This document shows, one piece after another, positions 35,608 to 44,990 of a DNA stretch of 64,000 nucleotides. This stretch comes from DASVWZ01 sp963708575 (lineage in GTDB: Bacteria > Acidobacteriota > Terriglobia > Terriglobales > Acidobacteriaceae). The stretch spans positions 2,170,001 through 2,234,000 of the forward strand of contig CAVPTB010000007.1 of the NCBI GenBank assembly GCA_963708575.1, written 5' to 3'. Numbering within the stretch: position 1 is the first letter of the stretch; each line of letters starts with the position of its first letter. The position numbers and the translations under genes are program-made. Under the pieces are notes generated by a model that saw nothing but the letters and a program-made list of their open reading frames with translations, was not told the DNA's origin and ran no database searches.

Positions 35608-36609
35608 CTAGACCTTGTAATACTCGCGATACCAGTCCACGAAGCAGCCAACTCCGGCCTCGAGAGGAGTACTGGGCCGATATCCGACATGAGCCGAGAG
35701 CTTATCGATGTCGGCATAAGTAACCGGCACGTCGCCCGGCTGCATCGGGAGCCACTTAATAATCGCTTTCTGGCCGATCTTTGTTTCTAGAATTTCGATC
35801 AATTTTGTGAGTTCCACCGGCTGGTTATTTCCAATGTTGTAGATCTCGAAAGGGGCCCGATTAAATGCACCGGGGTGTCGCCCTTCGGACAATAACTGAG
35901 GAGGATTTTCCGTGGTGCGAACGACGCCCTCAACGATATCGTCGATATAGGTGAAGTCTCGTAACATCTGTCCGCGATTAAAGACCTCGATCTCCCTGCC
36001 CTCTAGAATCGCTTTACAGAACTTGAAGAGAGCCATGTCAGGCCTGCCCCACGGCCCATATACGGTAAAAAAACGAAGACCGGTCGTGGGCATCCCATAG
36101 AGGTGCGCATAGACGTGGGCAATAAGTTCATCCCCCTTTTTCGTAGCGGCGTAGAGGCTCACTGGAGAATCTACGTTGTCAGTTTCAGCGAACGGAATCT
36201 TGCTATTAGCGCCGTAGACCGAACTTGAAGAAGCAAATATGAAGTGCGGTGTCTTCTTTTTGCGGGCTTCCTCAATGAGGTTTACAAAACCCACGATATT
36301 ACTTTGAATATAGAGATGTGGGTTTTCCAGAGAGTAGCGGACGCCTGCCTGAGCCGCGAGATGAACGACCGGTCCGAATTCTTGGGTGATGAAAAGCTCT
36401 TGCACACTGGAAAGGTTGGCAATCTCAACTTCGATAAACTGAAAACGTCGTAGTTTACGCAAGATGCCTAGCCGGGCAGCCTTAAGCCCTTCATCGTAAA
36501 AAGAATTGAGGTTGTCAATGCCCACTACTTCGTAGCCTTGCTGAAGGAGGCGTCGGGTGACGTGGAAACCAATGAATCCGGCGCAGCCGGTAACGAGTAC
36601 TCGCTTCAT
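35608..36609 (-). CDS. UDP-glucuronate 4-epimerase-like SDR
   Basis: The 333-residue protein starts with TGCAGFIGFHVTRRLL (NAD-binding GxxGxxG), then VVGIDNLNSFYDEGLKAARL, a stretch typical of UDP-glucuronate 4-epimerases, the catalytic S-Y-K set (ASSSSVYG, YAATKK), and FFTVYGPWGRPDMALFKF, also a hallmark of this subgroup. It would supply UDP-galacturonate for the polysaccharide. The gene diverges from a methyltransferase gene across a 202-bp gap. Confidence 0.88.
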   Translation of the reverse strand: MKRVLVTGCAGFIGFHVTRRLLQQGYEVVGIDNLNSFYDEGLKAARLGILRKLRRFQFIEVEIANLSSVQELFITQEFGPVVHLAAQAGVRYSLENPHLYIQSNIVGFVNLIEEARKKKTPHFIFASSSSVYGANSKIPFAETDNVDSPVSLYAATKKGDELIAHVYAHLYGMPTTGLRFFTVYGPWGRPDMALFKFCKAILEGREIEVFNRGQMLRDFTYIDDIVEGVVRTTENPPQLLSEGRHPGAFNRAPFEIYNIGNNQPVELTKLIEILETKIGQKAIIKWLPMQPGDVPVTYADIDKLSAHVGYRPSTPLEAGVGCFVDWYREYYKV

Positions 36610-36811
36610 AGCGTCACGTTCTGGGATTGCGGTCTCGACCCATCGCCTCTATACACCGGTTTTTAAAGTGTTGTATGCTCGGCGTACACCGATGATACGG
36701 AAGAATTCAACGAGCGGCAAACTACCATTCGCCGGGGACTGTATAGCATTCGAAGACCGTGGAGTCGTTCAGCAGCATAGGTCTTCTTCGAGTTAGGTGT
36801 TCATACATTGC

Positions 36812-37699
36812 ATGGCTGCTTTTCGAATCGACGAAATCAAAGAAGCTATTCCGTGGTTCATAAAGATGCCGGTAAAGATCGTGCTGTCGCGGGCAAGAAT
36901 CGGCGCTCGGAGATGGCAACGCCTAAATCTGTTTCGAGCCGGTTCGATGGACACGCCGGAATGGGCACTCGAAATATTCAGGAAGCATCTGGAGGGGTCG
37001 GGACTAACGATGCTGAAAGGAAGCACCGTGGCCGAACTTGGACCAGGCAATGGGCTACTGACCGCACTGTACGCCAAGGCTCTCGGCGCGGAACGAACGT
37101 GGCTGGTCGATGCCGAAGAGTTGGCGTCAGAGGATGTCGCCCTCTTCTCCAGAGGAGAAGAAGCGTTATTAGCGGCAGGCCTACCAACGATTAGTATGCC
37201 AGCGCAGACCTCGATGGCGGACGCCATGGAACGACTCAACTCCAGCTATCTGACCAATGGCCTGGAGTCTATGCGAGCTATCCCCGACGGGTCCGTGGAT
37301 TTTTTGTTTTCCAACGCAGTGCTCGAGCACATACGGATGGGAGAGTTTGCTGAAACTTGCAGGGAGATGCAGCGTATACTCAAGCCTTCCGGAGTGGCGT
37401 CCCACCAAATTGACTTTCGCGATCATCTACAGAAGGGCTTAAACAATCTGAGATTTTCCGCCAGGGTTTGGGAAAGTGAGTTCATGGTGCGTTCTGGTTT
37501 CTATACCAACCGGCTGACGTTGCCGGCTATGACCAAAGTCTTTCAAGAGTCGGGCCTATCTGTTGAATTGAGATCCATTGAACGCTGGCCAAACGGACTG
37601 CCGACCCCTCGAAGTAGTATGGCCGCACCCTTCCGAGATTTGCCAGAGCAGGAAATGATGGTCCAGAGCGCTCATGTCATTCTTCGGCCGTCCCCTTGA
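36812..37699 (+). CDS. Class I SAM-dependent methyltransferase
   Basis: The 295-residue protein contains a SAM motif VAELGPGNGLLTALYAKALGA, LVDAEELASEDV, and PDGSVDFLFSNAVLEHIRMGEFAETCREMQRILKPSG, the pattern of Methyltransf_11 enzymes. ATG 36812 is used; an in-frame start five codons upstream is also possible. It is one of only two plus-strand genes inside the polysaccharide locus. Substrate unknown. Confidence 0.82.
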   Translation: MAAFRIDEIKEAIPWFIKMPVKIVLSRARIGARRWQRLNLFRAGSMDTPEWALEIFRKHLEGSGLTMLKGSTVAELGPGNGLLTALYAKALGAERTWLVDAEELASEDVALFSRGEEALLAAGLPTISMPAQTSMADAMERLNSSYLTNGLESMRAIPDGSVDFLFSNAVLEHIRMGEFAETCREMQRILKPSGVASHQIDFRDHLQKGLNNLRFSARVWESEFMVRSGFYTNRLTLPAMTKVFQESGLSVELRSIERWPNGLPTPRSSMAAPFRDLPEQEMMVQSAHVILRPSP

Positions 37700-37732
37700 A
37701 CCGGTGCTGCATCGTAGCCGACGCAAAAGTGA

Positions 37733-39157
37733 CTAATGAACCGCTAGCGACACGCTCACGCTTCGCTTCGGATTCCCGGGTGTCCAATCTTGATAAGTGA
37801 GGTGGTTTACGGTTCCAGGAACCAAAGCGGGGAAAAAAACACGGGACGTCTGTACTTGTGACTTGATATGCATGCCCGCTACGCGTGCGCCTTTTGCAGC
37901 CGTGTCTGAAACCTCGACTTTTATGAAATACGAATACTGACCGGAAGCCACGGTCGTAAGGTCGGCTGCGGTTTGCGTTGGCACCCCCGGCGCCGAGTAC
38001 AAAGGAACTCCTTCGGACCAGGACGACCCATCCTTTGAAAAATATACATTCACATTCCCGCTGTTGTCCTGCAGATAGACTATTCCAGAGACTTGCAAGG
38101 AGAAGACGGGAAATGGACTTGAAAGATAGTAGACAGCATACCCGGCGCGGTTCGTACTGTTAGTCAGAAAAACATCCTGTCCACTCGAAATGGTTGTTAC
38201 TTCAGACTGTGATATTGGAAGCTTGTTCCAGTTGGGATTCGAGAAATCCAAGTCCCAATCAAATTCACCTGAATTTACGTTTTGGGAAGTCAGCCACAAA
38301 GGATCCGAAGTCGAATGAAATATCTCATTTGTGAGATTCGTCGATTGAACCGTATAACTCTGCCCGGGTTCTAATCCGTAAGCCGGAGTTCCACTGAAGT
38401 CTTTCACGTAGTAGTAAGGCGTGGCTGACGCATACAACCCGGCCATCATCTGTGCAGAAAACCCGGCTGGGTCCTTTCCGTTGGAGTCCTCAGTGCGCGC
38501 CACGAGACTTGGGTCGGCAATTACCGTAGCTACACTAGCAACAGTTTGGTTGTCCTCTGCAAGGTAGAAGACCATGTGGTCGGGATCATACATGTGCCAG
38601 GCCCCTTTGTAATAAATTTCTGGCACAACATGAAAACTCATCTGCGCGATGTGCGTCTGATAGCCAGCTCCTTGCCATAACCAAGCGAGTACGAATGAGG
38701 ATTGGTCACAGCACCCAAAGGCGTAGCCGTCCAATAGTCGCAATGGATCTTCGGCAAAGCTGCTCGCGTCACCAGCAGCTCCGGAAGAACAGTAGTGGAA
38801 ATTGTGTTTGACAACAAACTGCCATGCGGCCAAAGCAAATTGTTCATCCGAGAGCGGCGCCGACTGAATTAAGGACAGGATGGAGGGCCGGTTCAGAGCA
38901 CCGTTCCCTTTTACGAAAGCTGACGGCAACACAACTGTGGTACTTCCTTGGTTGGAAATGGTAAGGCTTGCACTATTGATCGCTGAAACTTGCGACAGAT
39001 CTACATCGACATCCTTGTTATATGGAGCAGTGCTGACAGACAAACCGCCGGATGATAGAGAGTTAACCTTCGCAACAGGAGCGTCTCCGCCGACGCTGCA
39101 AGCCAGCACAAATACTGCCAGATATATCAGCAGGCCCAACACGAAGCCATTTCTCAT
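37733..39157 (-). CDS. Transglutaminase-like (papain-fold) lipoprotein
   Basis: The 474-residue product starts with a lipoprotein signal (LLIYLAVFVLACSVGG; C20 likely lipidated). A transglutaminase-like core lies at about 110-200, with the Cys at 149/150 (AFGCCDQSS), His at 176 (SFHVVPE) and Asp at 191 (WHMYDPDH). The C-terminal half looks beta-rich and of no family I recognise. In polysaccharide loci such proteins may be proteases or acyl-transfer enzymes that act outside the membrane. The triad is complete by eye but spacing to known families was not checked. Confidence 0.68.
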   Translation of the reverse strand: MRNGFVLGLLIYLAVFVLACSVGGDAPVAKVNSLSSGGLSVSTAPYNKDVDVDLSQVSAINSASLTISNQGSTTVVLPSAFVKGNGALNRPSILSLIQSAPLSDEQFALAAWQFVVKHNFHYCSSGAAGDASSFAEDPLRLLDGYAFGCCDQSSFVLAWLWQGAGYQTHIAQMSFHVVPEIYYKGAWHMYDPDHMVFYLAEDNQTVASVATVIADPSLVARTEDSNGKDPAGFSAQMMAGLYASATPYYYVKDFSGTPAYGLEPGQSYTVQSTNLTNEIFHSTSDPLWLTSQNVNSGEFDWDLDFSNPNWNKLPISQSEVTTISSGQDVFLTNSTNRAGYAVYYLSSPFPVFSLQVSGIVYLQDNSGNVNVYFSKDGSSWSEGVPLYSAPGVPTQTAADLTTVASGQYSYFIKVEVSDTAAKGARVAGMHIKSQVQTSRVFFPALVPGTVNHLTYQDWTPGNPKRSVSVSLAVH

Positions 39158-39478
39158 TCAACATTTCCCCTCAAAATGGTGAAAGCGGTACCTCTTCAGA
39201 CCCCGTCATTCGAGCTGATTGCCCGGGAAGATCCGGAATCTCGTCAGATCTTCCTCGCACGCGATTGCGGTATTCTATTCAAACTAAAATTGAAAAGCGA
39301 CATCTTTCGGAATAGGCGGTTACTGGCCCAGCCCCTCGCGCCGTGCGGCCGGACAATTCCCGGGCAGAACCAAACGCAGAGGGAACGATCAAGATGGGGT
39401 CTTGAAAATAGGTTGTTCGCAGAAAACTGCTAGCAAAGCTCAGGAACGACCTACACCCAGGTTGTTGAAGCAGACAAG
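39158..39478. other. Intergenic region, no gene seen
   Basis: These 321 bp separate two minus-strand genes. An 85-codon plus-strand open frame (39176-39433) overlaps the promoter area and shows no recognisable features, so it is not called. The right part probably carries the terminator of the beta-helix gene and the left part the promoter of the transglutaminase-like gene, but I saw no clear hairpin or promoter. Confidence 0.5.
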
Positions 39479-40819
39479 TTATCTGAGCTTTAACTGCACC
39501 CGCGGCGCCGCGCTTGACGTGTCTTGGACATGATTGACGGAAACCTGCAAGGGATGGGCAGGGTCGCCTTCAAACCAAACGGCCCGGATAAGCCGATTTC
39601 TGTCGTCCTTTACTACTAGCCCGTCGACGACAACGTTAAGGTGAGAACCGGGGGCATACTTTGAACCGAAGGAAGTGTCTTTCACGTTGTAGTAGAGCCC
39701 ACACCGGTTAATATTCGAGGTTTGTGCTCCCGGATTATGGATTGTGAGGTTTCGCAACGTTGTCTGTGGTTCATTCGCTGACCAGTCCCGCCACAGGACG
39801 CCCGACCCATTGGGAGATTCAATATTGACGTTTTCAATCAGGATCTGGCCCTTTAAGGGCGTCGGTGGATTCCCTCCCCCTGTAGCGAACAGAATGCCTC
39901 CATAATAGAGACCACCCATGCTGCGTCGGCCATCGTTGTCGGAGCGAAAATCTGAGACATGAATGGTCACATCATCGTCCATGCCGTGAATGGTGAACTG
40001 GAGACCGGCACCATGATTACCCGAGGTGTGCAGGTTCTCAATAGTGATATTTTGCAGCGTGTCGCCGTGGACACCGTTTGGTTCAACATCTAGCCCTGCC
40101 CATGGTCCACGGTTCCCCGATCCCCGTCCGTTCGGACTGGTGTTTGTCAGAGTTGCCCCACTGACGGTGATATTACGTCCGGAGATGATGGCGATTCCGT
40201 TACGCGTGCAATTGTCGGCCGCGACATCGACAAGACTGATGTTTTCCGGCGGAACAGGATCATTAGCCGCGATGGTAAAGCCATCGCCACCGGCGCCCGT
40301 CACTTTCAAGCCCTCGATTTGTACATTTTTCGATTGATAGATGAGCACCCCGTGCCGCCACTCGCCGTCTGTATATTCGTCGCGGTTCATGGCTAAAGTG
40401 GCGTGATGACCCTTTATGGTTACATCGTGCTGCCCGGCCATAGTCAAAAAGGAGTTGGTTGGCTTGGGAAAAGCTCCGGACAAAGCATGCAACGTGGCTC
40501 CTTCCTCGAATTCAATCCATTGATTCGAACCGATGGTGAGAGGTCCCGATACACAATTGTTAGGAATCATCACCTTCTGAGGCGGATTAGCCTGAGGATT
40601 CTTCCTTGCCGCTTCAAGAGCCGACTGAATGCCTCGAGTATCGTCGTGAGTACCGTCGCAGACGGCACCAAAATTTTTCACATTCAGGATCCCGGTCGTC
40701 CGACTAGAAATCTGCGCCTGCCCTTGCAGGGCGGTAAGCGCCGCAAGGACGAAAAGAAAAGCCTTCAGCAATATCGCTCTCTTATTCGATGACTTATAAC
40801 GACTTTCCATTGAAAACAT
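39479..40819 (-). CDS. Secreted right-handed parallel beta-helix protein (pectate-lyase-superfamily type)
   Basis: The 446-residue product has a signal peptide (ILLKAFLFVLAALTALQGQAQ) and the start of the pectate lyase superfamily, ILNVKNFGAVCDGTHDDTRGIQSALEAARKN, as in GH28-like and tailspike-like helices. Repeating coils follow (NVQIEGLKVTGAGGDGFTIA, NISLVDVAADNCTRNGIAIISG, NITIENLHTSGNHGAGLQF). In exopolysaccharide loci such proteins are often lyases, hydrolases or epimerases acting on the polymer. No catalytic residues can be assigned. Confidence 0.8.
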   Translation of the reverse strand: MFSMESRYKSSNKRAILLKAFLFVLAALTALQGQAQISSRTTGILNVKNFGAVCDGTHDDTRGIQSALEAARKNPQANPPQKVMIPNNCVSGPLTIGSNQWIEFEEGATLHALSGAFPKPTNSFLTMAGQHDVTIKGHHATLAMNRDEYTDGEWRHGVLIYQSKNVQIEGLKVTGAGGDGFTIAANDPVPPENISLVDVAADNCTRNGIAIISGRNITVSGATLTNTSPNGRGSGNRGPWAGLDVEPNGVHGDTLQNITIENLHTSGNHGAGLQFTIHGMDDDVTIHVSDFRSDNDGRRSMGGLYYGGILFATGGGNPPTPLKGQILIENVNIESPNGSGVLWRDWSANEPQTTLRNLTIHNPGAQTSNINRCGLYYNVKDTSFGSKYAPGSHLNVVVDGLVVKDDRNRLIRAVWFEGDPAHPLQVSVNHVQDTSSAAPRVQLKLR

Positions 40820-41013
40820 CGCTTCTCCCGTTCTGATCCGAATCCTAAATGATACGCCGATTGCGACCGAGGCCCTGATGTCAGAACGATCGCAATAAGC
40901 ATTCTTTCAACTCAGTTTCGCTTTGTTATGATGAATTGCGGGTCTCAAATTGCTCAAGCTCCGGTCTCGCGAACGGAGGCTTTTTCTGTGCCTTCAACAA
41001 ACTGATATTTAGC

Positions 41014-42042
41014 ATGATTTCTCACTTCCGCCCCACTACTCCAGCCGATGCTGAATCGATCGCACGCCTAATGCAGCAGGTCTTCGACATGCCGCAGAAT
41101 CACCCGAACCTCGGAGGCGCCCAGATGGCCTGGAAATATTGGAACAGACATCCGGACTGGGAAGGCAGCCGAGGTTTTGTAATGGAACGTGGAGGGGCCA
41201 TTGTTGCGCACGGCGCGGTAGTTCCATTGAGGTACATGCTTGCTAACCAACACTTACGCATTGTACATCTGATCGATTGGGCCGCGACTCGGGACTGTAC
41301 GGGCGCTGGTATTGCGCTGATGAGACGCGTGGGCGAGATGACTGATGGAGTCTTTGCTGCCGGAGGCAGCGAATCGACGCAGAAAATCCTGCCAGCATTG
41401 GGTTTTAAATCAGTTGGGACGGCTGCGAGATACATCCTGCCCTCGCGACCATTAGCCAGAATGGGAAATTCATTGCGAAGCTGGAGGGGTGCGGCGCGAT
41501 TCGGCAGGGGTTTGTTCTTGAGTCTCACGGCACATCCCACCGAACCGTTACATCAAGGTTGGAGTGCTCGACGGTTGCAATCTGGAGAATTGAGCGCAAC
41601 TCACGTCCCCACACCACGTCCTTGCGGAAAGCAAGCCGCCTTTGCACGAACCCACGAGAGCATTGTCGACTTACTACAGTGTCCGATTGCGCCTGGCGAG
41701 TTATATGTAGTCGAACGCAACGGCACGGACCTAGGTTACTTCGTTCTGACTATAGCGGGTATGCAATGCAGACTGGCTGAAGCCTGGATCGAGTCCGAGA
41801 ACCCAGATGATTGGCAAGCTCTATTTACTCTTGCGATCAGGCAGGCAAAAACTTACCGGCAAGTCGCGGAACTAATCGCCGTAGCCAGCACTCGTCTTGA
41901 AAAAGATGCTCTGGAACGCACCGGACTTCCCTGCTGCGGTCACATAAACCTGCGGCTCTGGATGCGAAATGAGAGGGTGCCCGAAGCCATCCGTTTCCAA
42001 ATGGTCGATGGAGATGCAGCCTACCTTCATGACGGTTCTTAA
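41014..42042 (+). CDS. GNAT-superfamily acyltransferase-like protein (possibly tandem GNAT/FemAB-like)
   Basis: The 342-residue protein opens like a GNAT domain (SHFRPTTPADAESIARLMQQVF), then GAIVAHGAVVPLRYM and RDCTGAGIALMRRVGEMTDGVFAAGGSESTQKILPALGFKSVG, which fits the acyl-CoA loop and following helix. A second GNAT-like half is likely in the C-terminal part (LYVVERNGTDLGYFVLTIAG). It faces an acyl carrier protein gene with a 4-nt convergent overlap. An acyl or glyceryl donor bound to that carrier would suit it, though this is inference. Start 41014 is the ATG preceding the domain. Confidence 0.7.
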   Translation: MISHFRPTTPADAESIARLMQQVFDMPQNHPNLGGAQMAWKYWNRHPDWEGSRGFVMERGGAIVAHGAVVPLRYMLANQHLRIVHLIDWAATRDCTGAGIALMRRVGEMTDGVFAAGGSESTQKILPALGFKSVGTAARYILPSRPLARMGNSLRSWRGAARFGRGLFLSLTAHPTEPLHQGWSARRLQSGELSATHVPTPRPCGKQAAFARTHESIVDLLQCPIAPGELYVVERNGTDLGYFVLTIAGMQCRLAEAWIESENPDDWQALFTLAIRQAKTYRQVAELIAVASTRLEKDALERTGLPCCGHINLRLWMRNERVPEAIRFQMVDGDAAYLHDGS

Positions 42043-42296
42043 GGACCGCCCCCTTCAAGCTGCTTCATCCGTCTTTCGAGATAGGCAACAATAAGCGAAA
42101 ACGATGTCAATTCCTCAAAGTCTTCGGAGGCGAATTCCACGCCGAATTCTTCGGAGAGAGCAGCTAATAAGGTAACGTGCGCGACCGAATCCCACGAACT
42201 TAGCGAGGATGTGCTGGCCTTAGAAACATCATCTCTGCGAATGCGCGGGAATACGTTAGCAAAACATTCGGCCACTCTTTGACCCGTGTCGTTCAT
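42039..42296 (-). CDS. Acyl carrier protein
   Basis: The 85-residue protein has the carrier pattern with the phosphopantetheine serine S37 in SSWDSVAHVTLLAALSEEFGVEF, followed by DFEELTSFSLIVAYL. It lacks fatty-acid-synthesis context and sits immediately downstream of the FkbH-like gene (5-bp gap), so it is most likely a specialised carrier for a three-carbon unit. The stop overlaps convergently with the GNAT-like gene. Confidence 0.85.
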   Translation of the reverse strand: MNDTGQRVAECFANVFPRIRRDDVSKASTSSLSSWDSVAHVTLLAALSEEFGVEFASEDFEELTSFSLIVAYLERRMKQLEGGGP

Positions 42297-42300
42297 AACT

Positions 42301-44040
42301 TTAGGTTGATTCCATTATGTGGGAGGATTGATGAGGCAAAATCTCGGCCCGAGATAGGAACTGTGCGCGGGAAAGTCGACAGCATCCCGCATCGAGTTGA
42401 TGAATCCCGTTACGCTGGAAAAACTCTTGTAGTGGCTGATTCCGCTCCGTCGCATGGAAGACGAATTCGATCTCCTGCGCATCCGTTCGGCTGAAGACAC
42501 TATCGATCATATGGTATTCGATCTTTCGCGAAAAAGCCCGGCAGCTCATGACCCAGTGTGTGACCTTCACCTTTCCACCTGACTGTGAGCCGATCAGGAC
42601 CGCAATCCTTCCTAGAGGCCCATACTTATCTTCATAGGATGCAACAGCCACTATGGCGTCACTGCTTTCAAGATAGGTTCGCCATTCGCCATCCGTGATC
42701 CTTCTACCATTCAGGTTGAACTGGTTTGTCTTGTTAATCAATTCGACGGCCCGATTGTCCGCAGACTTCTTACGGTAGTCGATAACGACTGCTCCTCCCA
42801 GGTTACAGAGGAAATCGGCCGAGGTTGATTCGTCTCCGAGCTTCTCAATTGATGCGGCGGCGCGAATGCTGGCTTGACGAAGGCGATCTTCAGCCGTAAC
42901 GACCGATTTTCCGAAAAGGTCACGCAACAGTTCCAGGAGATCCCAGACCTTGGCAGGATCTTTCGCTGGAAACTCCAAGCGACCGATCCTGGGAAACGCT
43001 TGAGTGATCTCATCTAATTCCATTGGGCTGTCGTCTACAACCACTACAGCATCCTCCGAGACATTCCAAATCCGCAGAATTTCAGCAACGGCCTGAGATT
43101 TTGGTCCCCAACTCGCGCAAACTGGGAAAATGCTTTCTGGGTTCAGGAACAGATCCTTTCGCGCCAATGCCGCACCTACCACGGCGGGCTCGTTTTTCGA
43201 GCAAGCGGCGATCAGGACACCGCAATCGGCTAAATGGCCCAACATCTGCTGATACAGGCCGTGAACCTGGGAATGGTGCTCGTGATCCCAGGAGATGCCA
43301 TTAATTCCAATTTCTCCTACGATTCCTGACCACAAAGTCTCATCGAGATCGGTGATAAGCCCCTTCTTCGGTGGCTCCGGATATAGGATTTTGAGCGAGC
43401 ACCGCGCGAGTTCACTCGCAAAGGGCACGCTGTAGGGAAACCCTGCCCTCAATTCCATTTTTGCGTCCATCCGCGGAATGCCAGCAGTTGCGTGATCAAG
43501 CCATGATCGTTGCACGATGCGAATGTTGGATAGTTCGGAGATTTGCAACAGGAAAGATGCCAGTTGCTGCTCCAGTTGCAACTCGAAGGCACTACTCTGA
43601 GGTCGGATGGTATTGCCAAACGGTGGCAAAGGCAGACTAGGAGGGGACAGCGAAAATGGCATGCGGTCGGCTAACCGCCGCATCGCGAAACTAACTTGAG
43701 AGAACCGCGACCCGCACGACGCTAAGATATCCTCTTGAGAACGAGTCGTCCAGCCGCAGCCGCTGCTGCGCATGCCGAGTCGAGGATCGATATCGCTCCA
43801 TTCCAGCAAAACCGTAGCCGCCGTTGCCGACGATGTGGCAGCTTTCTCCACATTACCGGGTTGGTCGCCATAAAGCCCGGTCAGAATCTCTACGCCTTCA
43901 TCCGGAAAACGCTGGAAGAGATCGGCTTGAAGAAATGTTGCGAGATGAAGAGGCTGGCAGCCACACACCAGAAAGTGCGATTTCGTTCTCGGTCGTTGTA
44001 TTCCTTCCCGAACAATTGCAAGAGCTTGGTTGAGCGTCAT
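42301..44040 (-). CDS. FkbH-like HAD-IIIC family protein
   Basis: The 579-residue protein has an N-terminal SGNH-like region (about 20-215), a HAD phosphatase core with D231-L-D-E-T235 in LITDLDETLWSG, VVVVDDSPMELDEI, and a C-terminal GNAT-like segment (about 430-560: LINKTNQFNLNGRRITDGEW, SYEDKYGPLGRIAVLIG, WVMSCRAFSRKIEYHMID). This is the FkbH architecture. FkbH enzymes load glyceryl groups from 1,3-bisphosphoglycerate onto an acyl carrier protein. The adjacent carrier gene supports the same role, here likely for polysaccharide decoration. It overlaps the upstream propeller gene (ATGA). Confidence 0.88.
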   Translation of the reverse strand: MTLNQALAIVREGIQRPRTKSHFLVCGCQPLHLATFLQADLFQRFPDEGVEILTGLYGDQPGNVEKAATSSATAATVLLEWSDIDPRLGMRSSGCGWTTRSQEDILASCGSRFSQVSFAMRRLADRMPFSLSPPSLPLPPFGNTIRPQSSAFELQLEQQLASFLLQISELSNIRIVQRSWLDHATAGIPRMDAKMELRAGFPYSVPFASELARCSLKILYPEPPKKGLITDLDETLWSGIVGEIGINGISWDHEHHSQVHGLYQQMLGHLADCGVLIAACSKNEPAVVGAALARKDLFLNPESIFPVCASWGPKSQAVAEILRIWNVSEDAVVVVDDSPMELDEITQAFPRIGRLEFPAKDPAKVWDLLELLRDLFGKSVVTAEDRLRQASIRAAASIEKLGDESTSADFLCNLGGAVVIDYRKKSADNRAVELINKTNQFNLNGRRITDGEWRTYLESSDAIVAVASYEDKYGPLGRIAVLIGSQSGGKVKVTHWVMSCRAFSRKIEYHMIDSVFSRTDAQEIEFVFHATERNQPLQEFFQRNGIHQLDAGCCRLSRAQFLSRAEILPHQSSHIMEST

Positions 44041-44936
44041 CGTGTCTCAGCAATTCCGGAGGAACGAGCGATATCCTTGGTCAAACTCCCCGCGCCGAGG
44101 CGGAGCATGTACCGGAAACCATCCTGGACCTGAAACTGTTCATCAAAATTAAGAGTATGGGTTCGACGACTGTTAGGCAAAGACTCCGATCCGATTCGAC
44201 GTAGTGGACTTTCTCTATACTCAGTCGGCGAGAGAACGTCAACCCGATTCAACCATATCGCCTCGCCGTAGAAGCGGCTGGAATCCTGTGCCGGCCGCAC
44301 AAGATGCTGGTCTTGGCGAAACAGTCGCCCCGCAGGGCGCGCATGGTGGCTTCCGACAACCACGGGATTCCGGGGATGTCGCCGCCAAGGTCCTAGCGGG
44401 GAATCCGCCATGAATAAGTGCAGTTCAGATATTCCTTTTGTCTTATGGGCGCGGTGGCCAGCAAAGAGCCACCAAGTAGAATTCTCCAGATGCAAAGTGG
44501 CGTCGGCAAACGCGCCCTCGATCAGTACCGAGTGTCTGACCCAGCGATTGGGAAACGCAAGAGCGCGGTATATTTCGACGGTCTTGTTCTCTTGCGATTC
44601 GGGAATCAAGTAAAACTCACCATCCCATTCGAAAATGAAGGGATAAGACAGGTGATAGGGGGCCGCTAGTACCACCGTTGGTGCCGTATACTGTCCCGCT
44701 CCTAAAAGTTCGCAATACGCAATTACACCCCGCGAGCGACGCGAGTAGATTTCGAAAAATAAATAGGTTTTGCCAGCTACGGCCAACAGGAACGGGTCAG
44801 CATAAGAACTGTCCGCGGGCCCTTCTATTTCGAAAAAGTGCGGGGACTGGGCAAGACCAGGCTCGTCCTTATGCTTCCTAGCGAAAAGCAAATGCCATTT
44901 GCCGTAGTAGAGCGCGCGATGGACAAGGTTCCTCAT
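44037..44936 (-). CDS. Five-bladed-propeller protein (GH43/68-fold-like, glucosamine-inositolphosphoceramide-transferase N-domain type)
   Basis: The 299-residue product has repeated short blades with PFLLAVAGKTYLFFE, SYPFIFEWDGEFYLIPES, FADATLHLENSTWWLFAGHR, and HPRNPVVVGSHHARPAGRLFRQDQHLVRPAQD. These match the beta-propeller domain found at the N-terminus of bacterial glucosamine inositolphosphoceramide transferase 1-like proteins and relatives of GH32/43/68. It has no clear signal peptide. It is translationally coupled to the FkbH gene (ATGA). A role in forming or attaching the acyl or sugar group is likely but unproven. Confidence 0.75.
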   Translation of the reverse strand: MRNLVHRALYYGKWHLLFARKHKDEPGLAQSPHFFEIEGPADSSYADPFLLAVAGKTYLFFEIYSRRSRGVIAYCELLGAGQYTAPTVVLAAPYHLSYPFIFEWDGEFYLIPESQENKTVEIYRALAFPNRWVRHSVLIEGAFADATLHLENSTWWLFAGHRAHKTKGISELHLFMADSPLGPWRRHPRNPVVVGSHHARPAGRLFRQDQHLVRPAQDSSRFYGEAIWLNRVDVLSPTEYRESPLRRIGSESLPNSRRTHTLNFDEQFQVQDGFRYMLRLGAGSLTKDIARSSGIAETR

Positions 44937-44990
44937 TCGAAAAAAAGGCGCCTTCGAAAGGCGGAGGCCACTGGCGAACGGCTCAAACGC

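Noticed and set aside
39176..39433. 85-codon plus-strand open frame in a gene gap
   Set aside because: Overlaps the expected promoter of the divergent lipoprotein gene and has no recognisable feature.
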